From contig DASXFD010000032.1 in assembly GCA_036489755.1 (NCBI GenBank), forward strand, positions 204,858 to 268,857: a DNA stretch of 64,000 nt, read 5' to 3'. This DNA comes from JABFXX01 sp036489755 (GTDB lineage: Bacteria; Myxococcota_A; Polyangia; Haliangiales; Haliangiaceae). How positions within the stretch are numbered: position 1 is the first letter of the stretch; every line of letters starts with the position of its first letter. The notes under the pieces are model-generated. The model saw nothing but the letters and a program-made list of their open reading frames with translations. It ran no database searches and was not told the origin of the DNA. This document shows positions 26,152 to 33,405 of the stretch, piece after piece. Made by a program: the position numbers and the translations under genes.

Positions 26152-27624
26152 CTACGCCTTCGCGACGGCGGCATCCCAGCGCGCGAGGTGCGGTGCGACC
26201 CACGCGCGATCCGCGGCGGGCCGAAAGCGCTTCTGCTCGCGCCACGTCCGTGCGAGCTGCTCCTGATCTTTCCACATGCCCGTGCCGAGGCCCGCGAGGA
26301 ACGCGGCGCCGAGCGCGGTCGATTCCACCAGCTCGGGACGCGCGATCTGCACGCCGAGCACGTCGCTCTGAAACTGCATGAGCAGATCGTTCGCGGCGGC
26401 GCCGCCGTCGACCTTGAGCGTGCCGAGCGACGTGCCGGAGTCGCGCTCCATCGCGCGCAAGATATCGACGTTCTGCAGCGCGATGCCTTCGAGCGTCGCC
26501 CGCGCGATGTGGGCGCGCGTCGTGCCGCGCGTGATGCCCGTGATCGAGGCGCGCGCGTCGGGCCGCCAGTGCGGCGCGCCGAGGCCGGCGAACGCGGGCA
26601 CGACGATCACTCCGCCCGAATCGGGCACCGTGGCTGCGAGCGCCTCGACCTCGGACGCTTTCGTGAAGAAGCCGAGGCCGTCGCGCAGCCACTGCACGGC
26701 CGCGCCCGCGATGAACGCGCTGCCTTCGAGCGCGTAGCGCAGCTCGCCGCTCGACAGGTGCCACGCGACAGTGGTCAACAGGCCCGACTTCGACGCGACG
26801 GGCGCCTCGCCCGTGTTCATCAGGATGAACGCGCCGGTGCCGTACGTGCACTTCGCATCGCCGACGGCGAAGCACGCCTGACCGAACAGCGCCGACTGTT
26901 GATCGCCGGCGATGCCCGCGATCGCGATGCCGTCGCGCAGGCCGGGCACGCCCTTCGTCGTGCCGACGGTGCCCGACGACGGCACGACGTTCGGCAGCAT
27001 GACGCGCGGCACGCCGATCGTCTCGCAGAGCTCGTCGCTCCACGCGAGCTCGTGCAGATCGAACAGCAGCGTGCGCGACGCGTTCGTGACGTCGGTCGCG
27101 TGGACCGCGCCGCCGGTCAGCCGCCACAACAGATACGAATCGATGGTGCCGAACGCGAGCTCGCCGGCGCGCGCGGCCGCGGCCATGCCCGGCACGTTGT
27201 GCAGCATCCAGGCGATCTTCGTTCCCGAGAAGTACGGGTCGAGCGTGAGCCCGGTGAGCTCGCGGACGCGCGCTTCTTTGCCATTCGCCTTCAGCTCGGC
27301 GCACCGATCCGCGGTGCGGCGGTCTTGCCACACGATCGCGTTGTGCGCCGCTTTGCCCGTCTTGCGATCCCAGATCACCGCCGTCTCGCGTTGGTTCGTG
27401 ATGCCGATCGCGGCGATCGTCGACGCGTCGATACCCTTCATCGCCTGGCCGAGCGCGCTCGTGACGGATGCCCAGATGTCGTCCGGATCGTGCTCGACCC
27501 AGCCCGGCTGCGGATAGATCTGGCGGAACTCTTGATAGCCACGCCCGCGCACGGCGAGCTGGTCGTCCAGCACGAGCACGGTGGAGCCGGTGGTGCCCTG
27601 ATCGATCGCGATGACGTGGCGCAT
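26152..27624 (-). CDS. glpK: glycerol kinase
   Basis: The 490-residue product is full-length GlpK: IAIDQGTTGSTVLVLD (phosphate-binding), PQPGWVEHDP, GITNQRETAVIWDRKTGK, WQDRRTADRC and the C-terminal actin-like ATPase block (LKVDGGAAANDLLMQFQSDVLG). It phosphorylates glycerol to glycerol 3-phosphate in the cytoplasm, feeding phospholipid synthesis and glycolysis. No glpF or glpD is adjacent. It lies 2 bp downstream of a carboxylesterase gene on the same strand, which fits hydrolysis of acylglycerols followed by glycerol phosphorylation. Confidence 0.95.
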   Translation of the reverse strand: MRHVIAIDQGTTGSTVLVLDDQLAVRGRGYQEFRQIYPQPGWVEHDPDDIWASVTSALGQAMKGIDASTIAAIGITNQRETAVIWDRKTGKAAHNAIVWQDRRTADRCAELKANGKEARVRELTGLTLDPYFSGTKIAWMLHNVPGMAAAARAGELAFGTIDSYLLWRLTGGAVHATDVTNASRTLLFDLHELAWSDELCETIGVPRVMLPNVVPSSGTVGTTKGVPGLRDGIAIAGIAGDQQSALFGQACFAVGDAKCTYGTGAFILMNTGEAPVASKSGLLTTVAWHLSSGELRYALEGSAFIAGAAVQWLRDGLGFFTKASEVEALAATVPDSGGVIVVPAFAGLGAPHWRPDARASITGITRGTTRAHIARATLEGIALQNVDILRAMERDSGTSLGTLKVDGGAAANDLLMQFQSDVLGVQIARPELVESTALGAAFLAGLGTGMWKDQEQLARTWREQKRFRPAADRAWVAPHLARWDAAVAKA

Positions 27625-27626
27625 GC

Positions 27627-28379
27627 CTAGTCAATATATCGGCGCAGCAGCTCGCGCACCTCGGCGACGACGATATCGCGCTCGACGTCGGCGGCGATCA
27701 GGTGATAGCTGCGGGGCAAGATGCGAACGCGCACGGCGCGCGTGGCCTCGGCGATGCGCGCGGCACATGCAACGGGAGCCGTGTGATCGTGGGTGCCGTG
27801 AACGACGAGCGTCGGTGCCGCGACGCGATCGAGCGCATCGCTCGCGACGTGCATGTACTCGGCGAGCTGGCCGAGCGCGCGCATCGGGATCGCGTCGTAG
27901 CCGGGATTCGCGTGGCGCACGACGCGGTCTCGACAATCCGAGCCATACAGCTTCGGCACCGCGCGAATTCCGCGCAACGCTCCGGACGCGGCCCACTTCG
28001 CGACCCGGGCCGAGATGCCCTCGAGCCACAGCGGTGTCGCGAGCGAGCCGACGGCCGCGACGTCGTGGCGCCGGCTCGCCAGGTGAAGCGCGAGCAAGCC
28101 GCCGAGCGATTGGCCGACCACGGCGACGCGCCGGCACGCCAGCGCGAGCGCGTCGAATGCGTCTTCGACGGCGTCGGCCCAATCGCGCCACGTGGTCGCG
28201 TCGAGATCGGCGATGTGCGTGCCGTGCCCGGGCAACAGCATCCCGTGGACTCGAAATCCGGCACCTGCGAGCTGCTCGCCGAGGAACCGCATCTCGTACG
28301 GCGTGCCCGTGAAGCCGTGGACGAGCAGCGCACCGACGTCGCCGTCGCCGAGATCGAACTCGCGCGCGTCGATGATCAT
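27627..28379 (-). CDS. alpha/beta-hydrolase, carboxylesterase or monoacylglycerol-lipase type
   Basis: The 250-residue product shows the alpha/beta-hydrolase triad. The nucleophile Ser is in VVGQSLGG, Asp in VHGTHDHTAP, and His in SYHLI near the C-terminus. The oxyanion region is LVHGFTGTPYEMRFL. Length and motifs fit thermostable carboxylesterases of the Est30 type and monoacylglycerol lipases. Only 2 bp separate it from glpK, so a shared role in using acylglycerols is plausible. It is divergent from the FHA-GGDEF gene (83 bp). Confidence 0.85.
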   Translation of the reverse strand: MIIDAREFDLGDGDVGALLVHGFTGTPYEMRFLGEQLAGAGFRVHGMLLPGHGTHIADLDATTWRDWADAVEDAFDALALACRRVAVVGQSLGGLLALHLASRRHDVAAVGSLATPLWLEGISARVAKWAASGALRGIRAVPKLYGSDCRDRVVRHANPGYDAIPMRALGQLAEYMHVASDALDRVAAPTLVVHGTHDHTAPVACAARIAEATRAVRVRILPRSYHLIAADVERDIVVAEVRELLRRYID

Positions 28380-28462
28380 CGTTGCCGCGCGTTATCACAC
28401 CGCTGCTCACATTGACAGCTCGCACCGGTTCGCGGTTGGATCGCACTGGTGATCGAGCGCTG

Positions 28463-29344
28463 ATGAGCGAGTGGAAGACACGCATCACCAAGGTTCAGGT
28501 CGTCAAGCCGGCCAAGGAAACCGGTGAAGCGTGCCTCGTGCTCATCTATCCGCCGGGCCCCGACATGGGCAAGCGGTTCCCGCTGGCGCGCGACGAGATC
28601 GTGCTCGGCCGCGGCGCCGATTGTGACATCCAGGTCGACCGCGACTCGGTATCGCGCCGCCACGCGCGCGTGTTTCGCAGCGGCGAGTCGTGGTCGGTCG
28701 AGGATCTGCAGTCGACGAACGGCTCGTACGTCAACGACGTGCCGGTCACGAAGTCCGTGCTGCGCGACGCCGACTTCGTGAAGATCGGCGCCGCGATCTT
28801 CAAGTTTCTGTCGGGCGCCGGCGTCGAAGCGAGCTACCACGAAGAGATCTATCGGATGACGATCGTGGACGCCCTCACCGGCGCCCACAACAAGCGCTAC
28901 TTTCTCGAGTTTCTCGAGCGCGAGATCGCGCGCTGCGCGCGGTATCGCAGGCCGCTCGCGCTGCTCATGTTCGACATCGATCACTTCAAGGCGATCAACG
29001 ACAAGCACGGCCACCTCACCGGCGACTACGTGCTGCGCGAGATGTCGCGGCGGCTGCTCGCGCGCGTGCGGCGCGAAGAGTTGCTCGCACGCTACGGCGG
29101 CGAAGAGTTCGCGGCCGTGCTGCCCGAAACCGATCTCGCCGGCGCGCGCGTGTTCGGCGAGCAGATCCGCCGCCTCGTCGCCGACCAGCCGTTCGAGTAC
29201 GAAGGCGATACGTTTCCCGTCACGGTCTCCGTCGGTGTCGCATGCGTCGAGGGCCAGGACATCGACGTCCCGGCGTTCATCAAGCTCTCCGACGACAACC
29301 TGTATCGGGCCAAGCGCGAAGGCCGCAATCAGGTCGTCGGCTAG
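28463..29344 (+). CDS. FHA-GGDEF diguanylate cyclase
   Basis: The ATG at 28463 is preferred: the FHA fold begins just after it and the upstream in-frame stretch has no such sequence. The 293-residue cytoplasmic protein has an FHA domain (residues about 23-117: LGRGADCDIQVD, SRRHARVF, STNGSYVND), which binds phosphothreonine. A GGDEF domain follows (from 133; DALTGAHNKRYFLEF, DIDHFKAINDKHGH, YGGEEF at 211-216). The A-site is intact, so it should make c-di-GMP. The inhibitory I-site RxxD is R203-R-E-E206, with Glu at the Asp position, so feedback control may be altered. The window also has a Ser/Thr kinase (56532), a possible source of the phosphothreonine signal. Confidence 0.92.
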   Translation: MSEWKTRITKVQVVKPAKETGEACLVLIYPPGPDMGKRFPLARDEIVLGRGADCDIQVDRDSVSRRHARVFRSGESWSVEDLQSTNGSYVNDVPVTKSVLRDADFVKIGAAIFKFLSGAGVEASYHEEIYRMTIVDALTGAHNKRYFLEFLEREIARCARYRRPLALLMFDIDHFKAINDKHGHLTGDYVLREMSRRLLARVRREELLARYGGEEFAAVLPETDLAGARVFGEQIRRLVADQPFEYEGDTFPVTVSVGVACVEGQDIDVPAFIKLSDDNLYRAKREGRNQVVG

Positions 29345-29391
29345 CCGTCGACGGCGCAATTCGGCACGGTGGTCGGGCGTTGTCGTCGGGC

Positions 29392-30030
29392 ATGCGCCGG
29401 TTCGTTCTGATCGTCCTATTCGCGGTCGCCGGTCTCGGCGTCGCGCACGCCGATGATGGACCGTTTCACTCGCTCGCCGATCTGTGCGCGTCGCGTGCAA
29501 CGGACATGAAGAGGAACCCGTCGATGCACTCCGTCGCGTGTCGCGTGCTCGAACGCACGCGCGACTATGCCGTGCTCCTCCTCGAGCCAACGAGTGTCGA
29601 GGTGCGCGAGGATCGGTCGTACAGATACGAGCTCGCGGTCAACGACGATGGCTGGCGATGGCTCGAAGCCGCCAGCGTCGACTTCGACCTCAACGCGGGG
29701 GAAGCGTATTTCGGCGGCAACTGCTGCTACGGCACGGCCGACACGCCGCACTACGCATTCGCGATCTCCGACGGTGTCGCGATCCTGAAGGTGGACCAGT
29801 CGCTCCACAACTTCCGAAAGCCCGACTGGCCGGGCGGGCCTGAATCGCGAGGGGGGATCTCCGTCAGCGACGGCCTCGCGTGTTGGAGAGACAGCTCGGG
29901 CGCGCACTGCGAGCATCTGAAGCTCGCGAAGTGCACGTTGCCAGCACGCTCGAGCATCGAGGCCGACGGTCTCATGATCAAATCGAAGTGCCCGGGTCCT
30001 GGAGAATGGCAGCGCGCCGCCGACCCATAG
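29392..30030 (+). CDS. secreted hypothetical protein, 212 aa
   Basis: The ATG at 29392 begins a signal peptide (MRRFVLIVLFAVAGLGVAHA). The mature protein has Cys in ADLCASR, VACRVL, GGNCCYGT, LACW, HCEHLK, KCTLP and KCPGPG, a high count suggesting several disulfides in the periplasm or outside. FGGNCCYGTADTPHYAFAISDGVAIL is the most regular block. No family is recognised. It follows the GGDEF gene by 47 bp. Confidence 0.7.
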   Translation: MRRFVLIVLFAVAGLGVAHADDGPFHSLADLCASRATDMKRNPSMHSVACRVLERTRDYAVLLLEPTSVEVREDRSYRYELAVNDDGWRWLEAASVDFDLNAGEAYFGGNCCYGTADTPHYAFAISDGVAILKVDQSLHNFRKPDWPGGPESRGGISVSDGLACWRDSSGAHCEHLKLAKCTLPARSSIEADGLMIKSKCPGPGEWQRAADP

Positions 30031-30122
30031 CCGACCGCGTTCGTTTTGCGGGGTAGGCAGCACGCCACGACCGGTAGACGATCCATTCGGTCGACAGGCG
30101 CGTGATTTCACACACCTGCGCC

Positions 30123-30138
30123 TGGCACCGCACTTGTA
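30123..30138 (+). promoter_or_regulatory. sigma-54-like promoter of the peptide cluster
   Basis: The sequence TGGCAC-N5-TTGTA matches the -24 element of sigma-54 promoters perfectly. The -12 element is TTGT rather than TTGC. It ends 13 nt before the ATG of the first double-glycine peptide, which has no Shine-Dalgarno sequence, so the transcript would be nearly leaderless. A sigma-54 activator gene (32026) lies 1.3 kb downstream of the cluster. The match is suggestive, not proof. Confidence 0.4.
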
Positions 30139-30151
30139 GTAGCGACCACCC

Positions 30152-30385
30152 ATGAAGAATCAACTCGAATCCATTACATCCGCAGATCTCCAACACGTTA
30201 CCGGTGGCATCGACCTCAGCAGCATCATGAGCATGATCGGACCCATGCTCAGCGGCGGTGGCAGCGGCGGGAGCTCCGGCGGTGGCGACCAGCAGAAGAA
30301 GAGCAGCGGCGGCGGCGGCGGCGGCGGCGGTCTCGGCAGCCTGATGGGCATGATCGGACCGCTGCTCAGCGGCGGTGGCAAGTGA
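30152..30385 (+). CDS. double-glycine leader peptide 1 (Gly-rich, internally duplicated)
   Basis: This 77-residue peptide has a leader MKNQLESITSADLQHVTGG, ending in a GG site typical of peptides cut by C39-type peptidase transporters. The core repeats one module twice: SSIMSMIGPMLSGGG and GSLMGMIGPLLSGGG, separated by a Gly/Ser/Lys linker. The motif DLxxVxGG recurs in the next two genes and in the peptide gene at 50101. The stop overlaps the start of peptide 2 (GTGA). No modification enzyme or transporter is adjacent. A plain Gly-rich structural peptide is the main alternative. Confidence 0.75.
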   Translation: MKNQLESITSADLQHVTGGIDLSSIMSMIGPMLSGGGSGGSSGGGDQQKKSSGGGGGGGGLGSLMGMIGPLLSGGGK

Positions 30386-30507
30386 ACGACACCGTCAAGA
30401 AGCCGCAACCGATCACCGCGGCTGATCTCGCGACGGTGGTCGGCGGCGGGCGACTTTCGCTTCCGCACACGCCGCGTGGCCACAAGCGCGCGGCCGGTAC
30501 GACCTAA
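30382..30507 (+). CDS. double-glycine leader peptide 2 (basic core)
   Basis: A 41-residue peptide starts at the GTG 30382-30384, overlapping the TGA of peptide 1. Its leader (KPQPITAADLATVVGG) keeps the (T/A)DLxxVxGG consensus of peptides 1, 3 and 4. The short core GRLSLPHTPRGHKRAAGTT is basic, with no Cys and no repeats. A gene this short is not sure on its own; it gains weight from the coupled start, the shared leader and its position between two like genes. Confidence 0.65.
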   Translation: MNDTVKKPQPITAADLATVVGGGRLSLPHTPRGHKRAAGTT

Positions 30508-30578
30508 CCTGCGCATCGCGTGACGACGCGTGCGGCGAAAGCTGCGCGTGCGCGTGCGCGTTTTCGGAGCCCGCTCTC

Positions 30579-30734
30579 ATGACGAACATCGACCTCGCCG
30601 ACCTCGCTCGCGTCATCGGCGGAATCGTCTCCGCGCCGCCCGCGCCGCAAGCCCTCAAGCCCATGACGCCGAACCCGCGTCCGCAGGGCTCGGGACCGCG
30701 CCCGCTCGATCCGATGGATCCCGGGTCGCGATAG
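30579..30734 (+). CDS. double-glycine leader peptide 3 (Pro-rich core)
   Basis: A 51-residue peptide with leader MTNIDLADLARVIGG, the shortest of the set but with the same ADLxxVxGG end. The core IVSAPPAPQALKPMTPNPRP and its tail are rich in Pro (roughly a quarter to a third of residues), with no Cys. A plausible RBS (GGAG, 30566-30569) lies 9 nt before the ATG. It follows peptide 2 by 71 bp in the same direction. Leader matching and context are the evidence; the core resembles nothing I know. Confidence 0.65.
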   Translation: MTNIDLADLARVIGGIVSAPPAPQALKPMTPNPRPQGSGPRPLDPMDPGSR

Positions 30735-30885
30735 CGCGTCCCAGTCATGACCGAGACGGTGCACCGAGTTGACGCCCGCGTCGATCGCGCTCGAACGATT
30801 CGATGCAACCTCGTTCTGCGACGAGATCGGATCTTCGGAAGCGCGGTCTGCAAGCCAGGGCGGATCACGAAGCCGAGCTCTGGGA

Positions 30886-31974
30886 TTAATCGAGCGCGCC
30901 GACGTAGTACGGCTTGCCGCGCGTGAACTCCGCGATCACGCCGACGACGCTGACCGCGGCGGCGACGATCGAGAGCGGCGTCGCGAGCGAGCGCACGACG
31001 AGCGCGGCGCCGAGCAAGATGCTCACGCCGAGCACGCGACCGCCCCACGCGAGCGCCTTCGTCGCGACCTTGTGATGCGAGAGCAAGTTGTCGAGCCCAC
31101 CGACCGCGAGCTCGAACGCGAGGATCGTGAAGATCGTCCAGCGTGGTGCGTACGTGTAGTGCAGCAGCGAGAACAGCAAGATCGGCAGCGACAGGCCGCC
31201 GATCAGGCGAACGCCGTCGGCGCGCGTGAAGTCGCCGCGGCCGCGCAGCTCGCGCCAGCCGAGCGCGATGTAGTCGAGGCCGCTGATCCACGTGATCGCG
31301 ACGATGCCGATCATCAGCGCGTCGGGTGCGTAATCGGCGTTGTACAGGAACACCGCGGTCAGCCCGACGAACGAGACGCTCATCCAAAACGCGGCGCGCC
31401 AGACCTTACGCTTGACGAGCCACAACCCGAGGAACAGCACGATCGGCGCGACGATCCCGAAAATCAGGCCGCCGAGGATCGCGTTGCGATTGTTGACGAG
31501 CGGGAACAGCAGCAGCATCCCGATGCCCTGCATTTGCGTCCACGTCTTCGCCTTGCCGAGAAAGCTGGTCTTCAGCGTGAGGTCGCGCTGCGCGTACGAC
31601 GACCGCAACGCGGTGATGAAGAACTCGCGCGTGAACATCAGCGCGCACGCCCACCACGGCACGAGCGTGCGCGGCACACCGGTCGAGTTGATGATCGCAT
31701 CGGCGAACGGCGTGTACGCGAACGCGATGAAGACCTTGTCGGCGATCGGATCGAGCAAGCCGCCGAGCACCGTCGGGCCGTACTTGCGCGCGAGCATGCC
31801 GTCGACCCAGTCGGTGCAGCCGATCAGGATGCCGGCGATCAGCGACGCCCACAGCAGCGCGTTGTCGTGGCGCTCGTAGCCTTTGTAGATGAGCCAGCTG
31901 AGCAGCGGCATCGGGATCAGGCGCAACACCGTGACCTGGTTCGCCGTGATCAGAGGTTTGCCTGCCGCAGGCAC
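30886..31974 (-). CDS. CDP-alcohol phosphatidyltransferase (PgsA-like) with long C-terminal membrane extension
   Basis: The 362-residue inner-membrane protein has the complete CDP-alcohol phosphotransferase motif: D55, D58, G59, A62-R63, G71, D75 and D79 within DWVDGMLARKYG and GGLLDPIADK. It joins glycerol 3-phosphate or another alcohol to CDP-diacylglycerol in phospholipid synthesis. PgsA proteins are about 190 residues; here about 170 extra residues add several hydrophobic segments (LKTSFLGKAKT onward, LVRSLATPLSIVAAAVSV). The reaction of the extra part is unknown. It is divergent from the NtrC-type regulator by 51 bp. Confidence 0.88.
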   Translation of the reverse strand: MPAAGKPLITANQVTVLRLIPMPLLSWLIYKGYERHDNALLWASLIAGILIGCTDWVDGMLARKYGPTVLGGLLDPIADKVFIAFAYTPFADAIINSTGVPRTLVPWWACALMFTREFFITALRSSYAQRDLTLKTSFLGKAKTWTQMQGIGMLLLFPLVNNRNAILGGLIFGIVAPIVLFLGLWLVKRKVWRAAFWMSVSFVGLTAVFLYNADYAPDALMIGIVAITWISGLDYIALGWRELRGRGDFTRADGVRLIGGLSLPILLFSLLHYTYAPRWTIFTILAFELAVGGLDNLLSHHKVATKALAWGGRVLGVSILLGAALVVRSLATPLSIVAAAVSVVGVIAEFTRGKPYYVGALD

Positions 31975-32025
31975 GCGCCGAACCTAACACGCTGCGGCCG
32001 TCACACACGTGCTACGCTGGTCTCG

Positions 32026-33315
32026 ATGCAGCGGGTGTTGCTGCTGGCGCCCGACGACGAGGCCCGCCGCGCGCTGCACGTGCTGCTCGATCAGCGTGGG
32101 CTCGCCGTGGTCGCCGCGGGCGAGCTCGAAGCCGCGCGGCGTCATCTCGCCGCCGCCGACTGCGATCTCGTGGTCGCCACCGACGAGCTCGCGCGCGCCG
32201 CATGCGCGGAGCCCGGTGCGCCGCCGGTGATCGCGATCGCGCACGCGCCCGATGTGGTTCGCGAGCTGCTCGAGGCCGGCGTCGCCGACATCATCGCCGA
32301 GCCCGACGAGCTGTCGATCACGCTGGCGCTGCGCCGCGCCGCGTCGCTGCCGCGCAAGGTGAGCGCGCCGGCGATCGCGAACGCGCTCGTCGGCGATGGC
32401 GCGGCGATGCAGAAGCTGCGCGCGACCATTCGCACGATCGGCCCGACGCGCACGACGGTGCTCGTGCTCGGCGAGACCGGCACCGGCAAAGAGCTCGTCG
32501 CCCGCGCGATCCACGCGGCATCACCGCGCGGCGAGCGCCGGTTCGTCGCGATCAACTGCGCGGCGATTCCGGCGCCGTTGCTCGAGTCCGAGCTGTTCGG
32601 TCACGTGCGCGGCGCGTTCACCGATGCGGTACGCGACAAGCGCGGCCTGTTCGAAGAAGCCGACGGGAGCACGCTGTTCCTCGACGAGGTCGGCGAGCTG
32701 CCGATGCCGCTGCAGGCGAAGCTGTTGCGCGTGCTGCAGGACAGCGAGGTCCGCCGCGTCGGCGAAACGGAAGCGATCAAGGTCGACGTGCGGCTCGTCG
32801 CAGCGACCCTGCGCGATCTCGTCGCCGAGGTCGCCGCCGGCCGGTTTCGCGAAGACCTCTACTACCGGCTGGCGGTCGTGCCGATCGCGATCCCGCCGCT
32901 GCGCGAGCGCGCCGAGGACATCCCGCAGCTCGCGCGATACTTCGCCGAGCGCCACGCCGACCGTCATCGCAGGCAGGTCGCACTGGCCGACGACGCGATC
33001 GACTCGCTCGCCCGCCACGCGTGGCCGGGCAACGTGCGCGATCTCGAGAACGCGATCGAGCGCGCGATCGTGCTCGCGGATGGCCCGGTCGTCGATGCGG
33101 CGTTCTTGGCTTCGGTCACGACCGCCAAGCTGTCCGCGCCGGCCACCGACGATGGCGCCGAGCTGTCGATCAAGAAAGCGACGCGGACGCTCGAGCAGGG
33201 CCTGATCCGACGCGCGCTAGGCGTGACCCAAGGAAATCGCACGAACGCCGCCAAGCTCCTCGAGATCAGCCACCGCGCGCTGCTCTACAAGATGAAGGAG
33301 TACGGCATTTCCTGA
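32026..33315 (+). CDS. sigma-54-dependent NtrC-type activator with degenerate receiver
   Basis: ATG at 32026 gives 429 residues. The receiver-like N-terminus (1-105) has an acidic pair (PDDE) but lacks a clear phospho-acceptor Asp (CDLVVATDEL has Thr at that place) and the conserved Lys (IIAEPDEL has Glu), so it is probably not phosphorylated. The AAA+ domain has Walker A GETGTGKE, Walker B STLFLDEVGEL, the sigma-54 contact loop as GAFTDA instead of GAFTGA, and R-fingers (FREDLYYRLAV). A Fis-type helix-turn-helix (NRTNAAKLLEISHRALLYKMKEYGI) ends it. It lies 90 bp before pilM, an unusual place for an activator. It may be the regulator of the pil block or of the sigma-54-like promoters seen upstream of the peptide genes. 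Confidence 0.9.
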   Translation: MQRVLLLAPDDEARRALHVLLDQRGLAVVAAGELEAARRHLAAADCDLVVATDELARAACAEPGAPPVIAIAHAPDVVRELLEAGVADIIAEPDELSITLALRRAASLPRKVSAPAIANALVGDGAAMQKLRATIRTIGPTRTTVLVLGETGTGKELVARAIHAASPRGERRFVAINCAAIPAPLLESELFGHVRGAFTDAVRDKRGLFEEADGSTLFLDEVGELPMPLQAKLLRVLQDSEVRRVGETEAIKVDVRLVAATLRDLVAEVAAGRFREDLYYRLAVVPIAIPPLRERAEDIPQLARYFAERHADRHRRQVALADDAIDSLARHAWPGNVRDLENAIERAIVLADGPVVDAAFLASVTTAKLSAPATDDGAELSIKKATRTLEQGLIRRALGVTQGNRTNAAKLLEISHRALLYKMKEYGIS

Positions 33316-33405
33316 CAGCGCTCGCCGAGCCCTCGGTTATCGAAGCGAGATGAGTTTTTGGAGATCTCCGCGGGGCGTGACAAAATTTCTCGCCGCAGAG
33401 GTTCC

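Noticed and set aside
30735..30885. A possible fourth peptide gene after peptide 3
   Set aside because: No start codon with the DLxxVxGG leader was found in the 151 bp before the phosphatidyltransferase stop.
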